In this document: in pieces, positions 15,395 through 22,562 of the stretch
Numbering within the stretch: the first letter of the stretch is position 1
Layout of the letters: every line of letters begins with the position of its first letter
Source: Candidatus Heimdallarchaeota archaeon
Lineage (GTDB): Archaea > Asgardarchaeota > Heimdallarchaeia > Heimdallarchaeales > Heimdallarchaeaceae
Assembly: GCA_023136245.1 (NCBI GenBank)
Contig: JAGLRO010000133.1
Location: forward strand, 1-33,731
DNA: 33,731 nt
Reading direction: 5' to 3'
Made by a program: the position numbers and the translations under genes
Notes under the pieces: generated by a model
Told to the model about the DNA's origin: nothing
Seen by the model: only the letters and a program-made list of their open reading frames with translations
Database searches by the model: none

Positions 15395-16099
15395 ATGTCT
15401 GATACAGAAAAGAAGATGAATATTCTAATAGAAGAAGCAAATGCAAATTATAATACTCAACGGTATAAAGATGCAGCTAGAACTTTTGAACACCTAATTT
15501 CTCTTGCCATCCAAAATGATGAACCGGAAGAAGCAATCTATTTTGCGTATCGCGCTGCAGACAGCTGGAAAAAAGGAAAAAATCCACAAAATCGAGCTCA
15601 AACTTTTGCAAAAATGGGGAGCTTAGCATTCAATTTTGGAGCTCAAATTGCTGAGCAATTTGCAATAAAAACCAAAAATATAGAAGAGAAAGCAAAATCT
15701 CTTTTCATAGCTGGTGAATGTTTATCTTATCTTCAGCCAGAGAAAGCAAAAGTACAATTTGAACAAAGTGTAGAGTTCTTCCAAAAACTAGCGGTAAAAG
15801 AGAAAGATACAACAAAGAAAGTTCAACATCTTCGAAATGCTCTAGAAGCAATAAGGATCTTGAAAAACAAGAAAAAGGAAAAAGCTTTGAAAATCAGAAT
15901 AGCAAACTTACATATCAAGATAGCTGAAACCAACGTAGCAAAGGAAAATCCTGAAAATATGCAAATCGCATTAAGATCATATGAAGATGCACTCGAATTA
16001 TTTAACGAGATAAAATCTAAGGAAGATATACAAATCATAACCAAAAAAATAGAACAATTAAAGCAAAACGCAGCTGAATATGATCCTTTTGCAACATGA
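15395..16099 (+). CDS. TPR-like helical protein, possibly SNAP-like
   Basis: The 234-residue protein consists of helix pairs with the spacing of TPR units: ANANYNTQRYKDAARTFEHL, then EEAIYFAYRAADSWKK, then a further unit at AKVQFEQSVEFFQKLA and one at ALRSYEDALELFNE. The strings of alanine, tyrosine and aromatic residues, without any catalytic motif, suggest a scaffold that binds other proteins. The fold of alpha-SNAP is of this type, but residue-level similarity is low, so that link is only a suggestion. The ATG at 15395 follows AAGGTAA. The C-terminus ends in an acidic and proline-containing tail (AAEYDPFAT). Confidence 0.72.
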   Translation: MSDTEKKMNILIEEANANYNTQRYKDAARTFEHLISLAIQNDEPEEAIYFAYRAADSWKKGKNPQNRAQTFAKMGSLAFNFGAQIAEQFAIKTKNIEEKAKSLFIAGECLSYLQPEKAKVQFEQSVEFFQKLAVKEKDTTKKVQHLRNALEAIRILKNKKKEKALKIRIANLHIKIAETNVAKENPENMQIALRSYEDALELFNEIKSKEDIQIITKKIEQLKQNAAEYDPFAT

Positions 16100-16214
16100 A
16101 GAAATTCCTTTATTAGTGCAAATTGCCAAATAGGTTAATATGCATGAATAGAATTATTTTTGAAAATATATTTGACAAGAAGATTCAAAAGATCAAAAAG
16201 GAAGAAGCTATTCA

Positions 16215-16291
16215 GGTCCCGTAGCTCAGCAGGATAGAGCGTTGGCCTCCTAAGTCAATGGTCGAGGGTTCGAATCCCTTCGGGACCGCCA
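16215..16291 (+). tRNA. tRNA-Arg(CCT), CCA encoded
   Basis: The cloverleaf is complete without an intron. Acceptor GGTCCCG pairs with CGGGACC, the D arm is GCTC/GAGC, and the anticodon arm is TTGGC with GTCAA around the loop CTCCTAA, so the anticodon is CCT and reads AGG. The T arm is GAGGG/CCCTT around TTCGAAT. The discriminator is G and CCA is encoded. A TATA-like element lies at about 16163-16175. Confidence 0.95.
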
Positions 16292-16333
16292 ACTTTCTAT
16301 AAAACGATATAATACTAAAATCTAGGGGATTGC

Positions 16334-16885
16334 ATGAATACATCAAAAGATACCTTTATTCCAGTATTTATCTGTAATTTACAAACTTGTAATCCCAAAA
16401 TTTGTACTGCTAGTCGTATTTTACAATTTAAGAAAGCTAAGGAAATTTCGACGAATAGAATACATTCATCTAGTATTGTATTAACTCCTTTCTCAGAAAC
16501 AGCATTATCACCAGAAGATCATGAAAAATCTGTGAATAACGGAATTATTGGTATAGATTGTTCATGGAATAACATTGAAGATGGAAGAAAAATTCTAAGC
16601 AGAGGGACAGGAAGGGCACTACCCTTCCTAATAGCGACAAATCCAACAAATTATGGTACACCTTCCAAATTAAGTACTTTAGAAGCGATTGCAGCTGCTT
16701 TGTTCATTCTAGGAGCAGAAGAGCAATATTATGAAATTTTATCCCTCGTTAAATGGGGAGAAGAGTTTCATCGAATAAATGAGAAATATCTTGTGGCTTA
16801 TTCAAAAGCTGAAAATAGCACAGAAGTCATTTTAGAACAAAAGAGATTCATAGATGAGTTATATGGAAATGAAACTGATTCTTGA
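16334..16885 (+). CDS. tsr3: rRNA aminocarboxypropyltransferase Tsr3
   Basis: The 183-residue protein matches Tsr3 (formerly DUF367), which transfers the aminocarboxypropyl group of S-adenosylmethionine to a small-subunit rRNA uridine (N1-methylpseudouridine in eukaryotes). Diagnostic segments are IGIDCSWNN (residues 72-80), RALPFLIATNPTNYGTPSKL (94-113) and the following helix LSTLEAIAAALFILG. The length is normal for archaeal members. GGGGATT lies before the ATG, and a TATA-like CTATAAAA sits at about 16297-16304. It follows the tRNA-Arg gene closely. Its last codons overlap the promoter region of bshA. Confidence 0.92.
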   Translation: MNTSKDTFIPVFICNLQTCNPKICTASRILQFKKAKEISTNRIHSSSIVLTPFSETALSPEDHEKSVNNGIIGIDCSWNNIEDGRKILSRGTGRALPFLIATNPTNYGTPSKLSTLEAIAAALFILGAEEQYYEILSLVKWGEEFHRINEKYLVAYSKAENSTEVILEQKRFIDELYGNETDS

Positions 16886-16897
16886 TTAATCCAAAAT

Positions 16898-16907
16898 TCT
16901 TTATAAG
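16898..16907 (+). promoter_or_regulatory. TATA box for leaderless bshA
   Basis: The element CTTTATAAGT is centred 27 bases upstream of the ATG at 16930, which places the transcription start at the start codon. Confidence 0.5.
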
Positions 16908-16929
16908 TGTGACAAAAAAAGAAAGCGTA

Positions 16930-18045
16930 ATGAAAATTGGTATTAACTGTTTCCCCACAGTTGGTGGTTCAGGAATCGCAGCTACACAATTAGCGTTTGA
17001 ACTAGCAAAAAAAGGACATGATATACATTTAGTCAGCTATGATACACCTTTCCTATTAAGAAGTATTAGACACCCAAATATAACATTGGATCTTGTTGAT
17101 GTCCTATCATATCCACTCTTTCGTGATATTGGAGCACCCTATACAATTCTTGCAGCTTCAAAATTAGTAAACTTATCGAAGAAATGGAATCTTGATATTC
17201 TAAACGTACATTATGCAATCCCAACTGGAGTATCAGCATACCTAGCAAAGCAAGTAACCGATACCCCTGTTGCAATCACAGCTCATGGTTCAGATATTCA
17301 TATTCTTGGCATTGATCCCTCGTATAATCCAATAGTCTCCCATGTCCTTCAGAATGTTGATGGTATATCTACGGTTTCAAAATATATGAAGAATGAAATT
17401 ATAGATAAGTTTGCTAGAAACAAGAATGTTGAAGTTATCTATAATCCAATTGATACAGAACGTTATAAGAAAATCGAGGGTCAAATCTGTGATTTTCGAA
17501 TGAAATACGAAACAAATTTCGCACATGTATCGAATTTTAGACCTGTAAAAGATACACCTTTTATTGTTGAAGCGTTTGCTGAAGTTGTTAAGCAAAAACC
17601 AAACATAGGATTAATTTTAGTTGGAGATGGACCTGAAAGAAAGAAATGTGAAGATCTAGCTAATAATTTAGGAATAGCAAGTCGAGTGATATTTCAAGGA
17701 GTAAGATCATATATCACACCAATTTATAATTGTGCAACTGCACTTCTTTCAGCGAGTAAGAATGAGAGCTTCGGTTTAACTTTAGCTGAAGCAATGGCAT
17801 GTGAAACTCCTGCAATAGCTCCGCGAATTGGAGGTGTTCCTGAAGTAATTGATCATGAGAAAAATGGATTCATCTATAAGTTAGGAGATAAAGAGAGTTT
17901 GGTTAGCTATATGATTCAACTCCTTGAAGACAGAGATTTGAAAGACTCAATGGGAGAAGAAGGTAGAAAAAAAGTTGTAGGAAACTTCAAAGGAGATATC
18001 ATTGCAGACCAATATGTAAATTGGTATAACAAAATTCTAGAATAA
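16930..18045 (+). CDS. bshA: N-acetyl-alpha-D-glucosaminyl L-malate synthase BshA
   Basis: This 371-residue GT4 glycosyltransferase starts bacillithiol synthesis by joining N-acetylglucosamine from UDP-GlcNAc to malate. The N-terminus KIGINCFPTVGGSGIAATQL matches BshA closely, including the GGSG loop that binds UDP. VSNFRPVKD and the C-terminal ESFGLTLAEAMACETPAIA (the E-x7-E motif of GT4 enzymes) and GGVPEVI follow. The strong N-terminal match makes BshA likelier than a general GT4 enzyme. The ATG at 16930 is chosen because of the TATA box 27 bases upstream; a TTG at 16882 overlaps tsr3. It runs toward bshC, whose stop codon is five bases beyond its own. Confidence 0.9.
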   Translation: MKIGINCFPTVGGSGIAATQLAFELAKKGHDIHLVSYDTPFLLRSIRHPNITLDLVDVLSYPLFRDIGAPYTILAASKLVNLSKKWNLDILNVHYAIPTGVSAYLAKQVTDTPVAITAHGSDIHILGIDPSYNPIVSHVLQNVDGISTVSKYMKNEIIDKFARNKNVEVIYNPIDTERYKKIEGQICDFRMKYETNFAHVSNFRPVKDTPFIVEAFAEVVKQKPNIGLILVGDGPERKKCEDLANNLGIASRVIFQGVRSYITPIYNCATALLSASKNESFGLTLAEAMACETPAIAPRIGGVPEVIDHEKNGFIYKLGDKESLVSYMIQLLEDRDLKDSMGEEGRKKVVGNFKGDIIADQYVNWYNKILE

Positions 18046-18050
18046 AAATA

Positions 18051-19673
18051 TCACAATCTAGAATTGATATATCCAATTCCTCCTACTGGAGAATCAGCAG
18101 AATAATATCTTTTGTATGAATTTAGGTAATCAGTTAATCCTGTTATTGAAGCCATGATAAACCATGGAAAACTTACTTCCTGCCATTGGTGGTTGCTATC
18201 GTACATACCAAACTGCCATGATTTGTATTTCTCGAAATCTTCTGTTGCTTTTCCATTAATTTGTTTAGCATGTAACATCTTTGATATGATTATGTCACAA
18301 AGTCTAATTGAAAATTCAAACAACTGTTCTTTATCTCTCTTTCTTCTTGCTTTAGCTATTGAACCTAAAGTTTGGAAGAATTCTTGTGAGAAGAGTGATT
18401 GTGCTTCATTTAATGATTCCTTAGTTAGTTTTTCAATCCAAGGAGTATTGTATAACATTCTTGTATATTTGACATAAATAGGAAACTGTAAACCAATTTG
18501 TCTAGTGGCAGGGATTACTTGTGCATTATAATTAATCTCTCCTGGACCCGATATTCTAACATACACTGGCAGAATTGTCTCCAAAAGAGCATGGTTAGTA
18601 TCTAAACGAGGTAAAAGTATGTTGGATAGAGATGTCAAGTTAAATTCATCTTTTTTTAAAGTAAAAGAATAATTTCTTTTCTCAATTGGGCATTCCCCAG
18701 TGAAAGTCAGATTTTCTTCATTCTCTTGACAGGATAAAGTGATTCTATAACCGTCATTTGGGCATTCATAGAAGAAGGGGGAATAATCATTTTTCTTTCT
18801 AGCAGTTGTTGGATTTAATCCTAATTCTCTAATCTTTTCAGTTGCTGAATTAAACTCATCTATGTACTTTTGTCTATTTTCAAGAAAAGGTAAATAACCC
18901 TCCAAAGTTAATTTTCGAATTTCCTCATGGGATGATGGAAGAAAAACTACACCCCAATCATTCAATATATTAGCTTGAATCCCCCAAATCAGAGTAACCC
19001 AGTCACCAATGTTTGTTGAAGCTCTATAGGTTTCTCTGAGAAAGGTTATGATATGTTCGACATTTTCTGCAAATAACTTATTCGAGCTTTTATCTATTGA
19101 GCTTTTAAATTCACTGAAAATATTCTTGATAATGGCTAGATTTTCTTCTATCCAATTGAAATCATCGGTTAGAATTGTTTTTGATACTATACCTTCGGTT
19201 ATATTATCCAAGTTTAGTGGTTTGCTTGCTGAAGATTGATTATTTGGAAGATGGATTGTAGATATCTCTGGTTGAATTCCATCATGAGTATTAACCAAAA
19301 AAACTGGAACAAGCTTACGGTTTTTTTGTTCACTTATTTTCGAAACATTTACAGCAGAAACAATTTTGTTTCCAACTATACCTGATCCACCAAATATAGT
19401 AGCTTGCTGTCCTGTAATTACAACCCCTTCATCCAAGTGTTCTATATGTTCTTTCACTTTAGGAGTTAAGATACCTAATTTCTTGTGATATCCTAGTAAA
19501 ATTTCTTTTAGTTTAACCATCTTTTCTGGATCTACCTTTTTGGAAGGTAGATTAATTGCTTCACTTACAACTTCTGAGTAATTCCTTGGAATCTTTCCAT
19601 AAAAATATGGAGCATCTGGAAAGTCGTGTTTATTCAATAAATAAGCCTCGTATAAGTCCCCAATGGTATCCAT
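18051..19673 (-). CDS. bshC: BshC, putative cysteine ligase of bacillithiol synthesis
   Basis: The protein (540 residues from ATG 19673) matches BshC, which is thought to add cysteine to glucosaminyl-malate as the last step. The family signature is VVITGQQATIFGG (GQQ at about 88-90), then KIVSAVNVSKI and PVFLVNTHDG, the Rossmann-like part. The second half carries FPIYVKYTRMLYN and a long helical C-terminus, as in bacterial BshC. Full length is expected (about 540). An in-frame ATG at 19691 is possible, but a TTTTTAAAA element lies 25 bases before ATG 19673, matching the leaderless spacing of the other bsh genes. It is on the strand opposite to bshA and converges with it. Confidence 0.88.
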   Translation of the reverse strand: MDTIGDLYEAYLLNKHDFPDAPYFYGKIPRNYSEVVSEAINLPSKKVDPEKMVKLKEILLGYHKKLGILTPKVKEHIEHLDEGVVITGQQATIFGGSGIVGNKIVSAVNVSKISEQKNRKLVPVFLVNTHDGIQPEISTIHLPNNQSSASKPLNLDNITEGIVSKTILTDDFNWIEENLAIIKNIFSEFKSSIDKSSNKLFAENVEHIITFLRETYRASTNIGDWVTLIWGIQANILNDWGVVFLPSSHEEIRKLTLEGYLPFLENRQKYIDEFNSATEKIRELGLNPTTARKKNDYSPFFYECPNDGYRITLSCQENEENLTFTGECPIEKRNYSFTLKKDEFNLTSLSNILLPRLDTNHALLETILPVYVRISGPGEINYNAQVIPATRQIGLQFPIYVKYTRMLYNTPWIEKLTKESLNEAQSLFSQEFFQTLGSIAKARRKRDKEQLFEFSIRLCDIIISKMLHAKQINGKATEDFEKYKSWQFGMYDSNHQWQEVSFPWFIMASITGLTDYLNSYKRYYSADSPVGGIGYINSRL

Positions 19674-19756
19674 AAGATAATAAGTAATCATTCTTTTAAA
19701 AATAATTACTTATATATCGAAAACATCACTAAAATAAATACAAGAGGTATTCAAAG

Positions 19757-20116
19757 ATGAAAAATCATAAAATTGTTCATATGGAAATCCCAGCTGACGA
19801 TATAATCAAAGCAAAAGAATTCTATGAGAAAGTATTTGATTGGAAAGTGAATGTTGAAACGGGATATGATGAATATGCATTTTTTAAGGATGCAGATGAT
19901 GGTATTGGAGGAGCTTTTCAAAAGTCAGATAAGAAACTAAGTGGAGAGATGATTCTCTACATTGAAGTTGATGACATACCTGCAGCTCTTGATGAAATTG
20001 AAAAAGCTGGAGGAAAAAATGTTCAAGAAAAAACTAAAATTTCTGATGAACACGGTCATTATGCATTATTCAATGATACTTGTAATAATTTGATGGGTTT
20101 GTGGTCAAAAAACTGA
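19757..20116 (+). CDS. VOC-superfamily (glyoxalase/bleomycin-resistance-like) protein
   Basis: The 119-residue protein has one vicinal-oxygen-chelate module pair. It starts KIVHMEIPADDIIKAKEFYEKVFDW, the opening beta-alpha-beta typical of the family, and repeats the pattern at ILYIEVDDIPAALDEIEKAGG. The end, HGHYALFNDTCNNLMGLW, provides the last metal-side strand. H8 and the glutamate after it are possible metal ligands, but whether it is an enzyme is not clear. Thiol-dependent VOC enzymes such as FosB and glyoxalase exist, and this gene lies divergent from bshC, so thiol-linked detoxification is a reasonable guess. AGAGGT lies before the ATG. Confidence 0.82.
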   Translation: MKNHKIVHMEIPADDIIKAKEFYEKVFDWKVNVETGYDEYAFFKDADDGIGGAFQKSDKKLSGEMILYIEVDDIPAALDEIEKAGGKNVQEKTKISDEHGHYALFNDTCNNLMGLWSKN

Positions 20117-20128
20117 GAGAAAGTTATC

Positions 20129-20153
20129 ATTTTTCTAAAATATATAGAAAAAT
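20129..20153 (+). terminator. AT-rich 9-bp hairpin after the VOC gene
   Basis: ATTTTTCTA (20129-20137) and TAGAAAAAT (20145-20153) are perfect inverted copies around a seven-base loop, 12 bases after the VOC stop codon. It could terminate or stabilise the transcript. The rest of the 270-base gap up to 20386 holds a repeated 11-mer (AAGAATTCTCT at 20155 and 20193) and a TATA-like TTTTTTAAAT near 20322; no other gene is visible. Confidence 0.4.
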
Positions 20154-20386
20154 AAAGAATTCTCTATTTTTGAGCTTGTTATAAGTATCTAGAAGAATTC
20201 TCTTGAATTGTAGCCATGAATCTATACTCTAGTTCCGACACAAATCTCAACAAATGCTTTTCATTTACAATTCCTTTTATTTTTTAGAAACTCTTTCAAT
20301 ATTTTATATGGAAGCTTACACAAATTTTTTAAATGAATAACTAGTAATGATACCGCAAGAAACAATTCTAAAGGTGAATATTAGAA

Positions 20387-20551
20387 ATGGCGAAAGAATG
20401 CCCCAAATGTCATAGCAGAAGTTTAAAAGAAGTGGAGGATAAATCAAAACCAATAGCATATTTCGGACATCAACCAATTTACAAAAAGAAAATTGTTTGT
20501 AAAGAATGTACTTATGAGTGGTTCGATGAAGGTGGAGCAGAAGCAGTTTAA
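20387..20551 (+). CDS. Small zinc-ribbon protein, 54 aa
   Basis: This short gene encodes 54 residues with two CxxC pairs: CPKC at 5-8 and CKEC at 38-41, the four ligands of one zinc ribbon. The intervening part is basic and ends in an aromatic YEWF segment. AAGGTGAAT, a strong match to the anti-Shine-Dalgarno, lies 8-16 bases before the ATG. Small zinc ribbons of this type are common in archaea and often bind RNA polymerase, ribosomes or another protein; the partner cannot be told. Confidence 0.78.
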   Translation: MAKECPKCHSRSLKEVEDKSKPIAYFGHQPIYKKKIVCKECTYEWFDEGGAEAV

Positions 20552-20645
20552 CACTAACTAGAACAAATTTCTTCCATCCTTTCTCCTCTTATATTTAAGA
20601 AATCTTAACTCGATTCTGTTTCTCAAATATCGAAGGTACAATCTT

Positions 20646-21731
20646 ATGAAAGTTTCATTTTTTTTAAAAAAATACCTCTTTCGAATTATTGTTATTCTCA
20701 TCATGATTGGAACACTGTTATACTTTTTTCTTCGTTTATGGCTAAAAGGAGAATTAGCTGCTACATTTCTTGCTTTTAGAAACACATTAATTTCTCTCTT
20801 AATATCTGCCTTCTTTCTAATGGTAGCAAGTCTTTTTGTGAAAGCTTACAGGTTTTATATCTTGCTGAAAGCTTCATCTGATGATTTAACATTCAAAGGT
20901 TTCCTCGTACCTTTCTTTGTTGGATATGGTTTTAGTACTTTAGGACCTCTTAAATCAGGAGAAATTGTAAGTGTTGAAATAAATAAAAGAACCATTTCTA
21001 TACCTCGTTCATCTTCTTTAGCAGCAATCGCTTTTTTCAGAATTTTAGATATGCTTTTTGTTTTAATCTTCTTTATTGTAGCTCTTGGAACAACCATCCC
21101 TAAAATCGACCCAATAAATATCATACTATATAGAGTAATTTTCTATTCTTCATTAGGAGCATCCACAATTTTATCGATTATTCTCTTCTTTCCTCCAGTT
21201 GGATTTTTTGCATTTAAGATCCTTAAAGGAATAGTTGGGAAAATATCTTCAAAAGGACAAAATTGGTTGGAAACGGTGGTTCATCCAGCTTTAGAAAACT
21301 ACTTTACAGCTTTGCAACAGCTGTACAAAAAGAAATTTGTTGCAGGAATAGTTGTACTAACTACAGTTCTAAGATGGATACTAGAATTCTACTCACTTAA
21401 GTTGACTATACTTGCATTTGGAAGTACAATTTCTTTTTTTGATGCTGCAGGAATATCTTCAATCACATTGTTAGCAGGTATAATTACACCTGCAGGATTA
21501 GGTACTGGGACTATCACAGCTCAAGCTCTTCTTGAGGGTCTTTCAACAATTACTCCTGCAATTGCTGCAGCTACTGTAATATTCCAAACATTAATTGGGA
21601 CAGGACTAACTTTGTCAGTCGCAGCATTATCTTCAATTTTCATTAAAGAAAAAAACATATTGCAAAAGGAGAAGATTGAAAAATCTCCAAAAGAAGAAAT
21701 CAAAGATTTAGAGAAGAATCAAGTTGGTTAA
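20646..21731 (+). CDS. UPF0104 / LPG-synthase-TM-like integral membrane protein
   Basis: The 361-residue protein is almost all membrane helices (about eight). It carries features of the UPF0104 family: FLVPFFVGYGFSTLGPLKSGE in the second quarter, FFRILDMLFVLIFF, and the glycine-rich ITPAGLGTGTITAQALL near the end, which matches the family's C-terminal P-x-GLG motif. Relatives are the flippase part of lysyl-phosphatidylglycerol synthase and archaeal polyisoprenyl-linked sugar or lipid exporters; transport of a lipid or glycolipid is the best general guess. The last 35 residues are a charged cytoplasmic tail. It converges with the metallophosphoesterase gene, 12 bases apart. Confidence 0.85.
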   Translation: MKVSFFLKKYLFRIIVILIMIGTLLYFFLRLWLKGELAATFLAFRNTLISLLISAFFLMVASLFVKAYRFYILLKASSDDLTFKGFLVPFFVGYGFSTLGPLKSGEIVSVEINKRTISIPRSSSLAAIAFFRILDMLFVLIFFIVALGTTIPKIDPINIILYRVIFYSSLGASTILSIILFFPPVGFFAFKILKGIVGKISSKGQNWLETVVHPALENYFTALQQLYKKKFVAGIVVLTTVLRWILEFYSLKLTILAFGSTISFFDAAGISSITLLAGIITPAGLGTGTITAQALLEGLSTITPAIAAATVIFQTLIGTGLTLSVAALSSIFIKEKNILQKEKIEKSPKEEIKDLEKNQVG

Positions 21732-21743
21732 TTTTCAACAATA

Positions 21744-22466
21744 CTAAATTCCTCGTCTGAGTCTATTTATCAGAAATGGATGAAAATTCAACTCTTCCAT
21801 TTTCTTACATGTAGTATCAACATCGTATTCTAAACGAACATGTTCGTACTCAAATTCCTTGCTCTTTTCATTTATTTTGAATATCATAAATGAAGCTAGT
21901 GGATCTTTATCCCTAGGTTGTCCAACTGAGCCAGGATTCAAAAGATGCTTTTGTTCATTGACAATATGGAGAGTTTTGTGTGTATGTCCAAGAAAGAGGA
22001 AATCAATTTCAGTAAATTCTCGTGTTATTTCAAAAAACATATTATAAGACCACGATGGAAGATTAGGGGAAACATAATCCCGTAAAGGTCTTCTTGGAGA
22101 ACCGTGAACGAACATTGCATTGCCTTCAGTTATGAAAAGCGGGAATATTGAGAAAAAGGGATGAGATCCCAGAAGTTGTATTTCATATTCTGTTAGTTGT
22201 TTTTTTGTCCAAGATAAAGATATTTTTGGAAGGGGATTAAAATGAGCAAAATTGTTTGTGAAAATTGCATAATCATGATTACCTACAACATGAATTTGAG
22301 CAATGTCTTCAATGATTTTAATGCACTCCTTTGGATCTGGACCATATCCAACTGTATCGCCCAAATAGATGATTATATCTGGAGAAGCATCATTTATGTA
22401 GTCTACTACAGAAATTAAGGCTTCTAAATTAGCATGTACATCAGAGAAAATTGCTAATGTAATCAT
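21744..22466 (-). CDS. YfcE/MJ0936-type metallophosphoesterase
   Basis: The 240-residue protein is a calcineurin-like phosphodiesterase of the small YfcE/MJ0936 branch. The metal motifs are in order: FSDVHAN (D9, H11), GDTVGYG, GNHD, VHGSP and GHTHK. The loop LLNPGSVGQPRD is typical of this subfamily. It cleaves phosphodiester bonds, but the natural substrate of the family is largely unknown. ATG 22466 is preferred over a start 24 bases upstream, because the protein then begins directly with the first strand (ITLAIFSDVHAN) and a T-rich promoter-like element sits about 25 bases upstream. Confidence 0.9.
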   Translation of the reverse strand: MITLAIFSDVHANLEALISVVDYINDASPDIIIYLGDTVGYGPDPKECIKIIEDIAQIHVVGNHDYAIFTNNFAHFNPLPKISLSWTKKQLTEYEIQLLGSHPFFSIFPLFITEGNAMFVHGSPRRPLRDYVSPNLPSWSYNMFFEITREFTEIDFLFLGHTHKTLHIVNEQKHLLNPGSVGQPRDKDPLASFMIFKINEKSKEFEYEHVRLEYDVDTTCKKMEELNFHPFLINRLRRGI

Positions 22467-22562
22467 CAATTTTTCACGTTGCAAGTACAAATATGCTATT
22501 CATATATTAAGATTTATACTTTGAATCTGAATATTGAAAAAAGAGAAAAGAAAAAGAACGAA

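Noticed and set aside
20155-20203. Two copies of AAGAATTCTCT, 38 bases apart, considered as a CRISPR-like or regulatory repeat.
   Set aside because: Only two copies, both centred on an EcoRI-like palindrome in AT-rich DNA, with no further spacing pattern. I noted it only in the hairpin entry.
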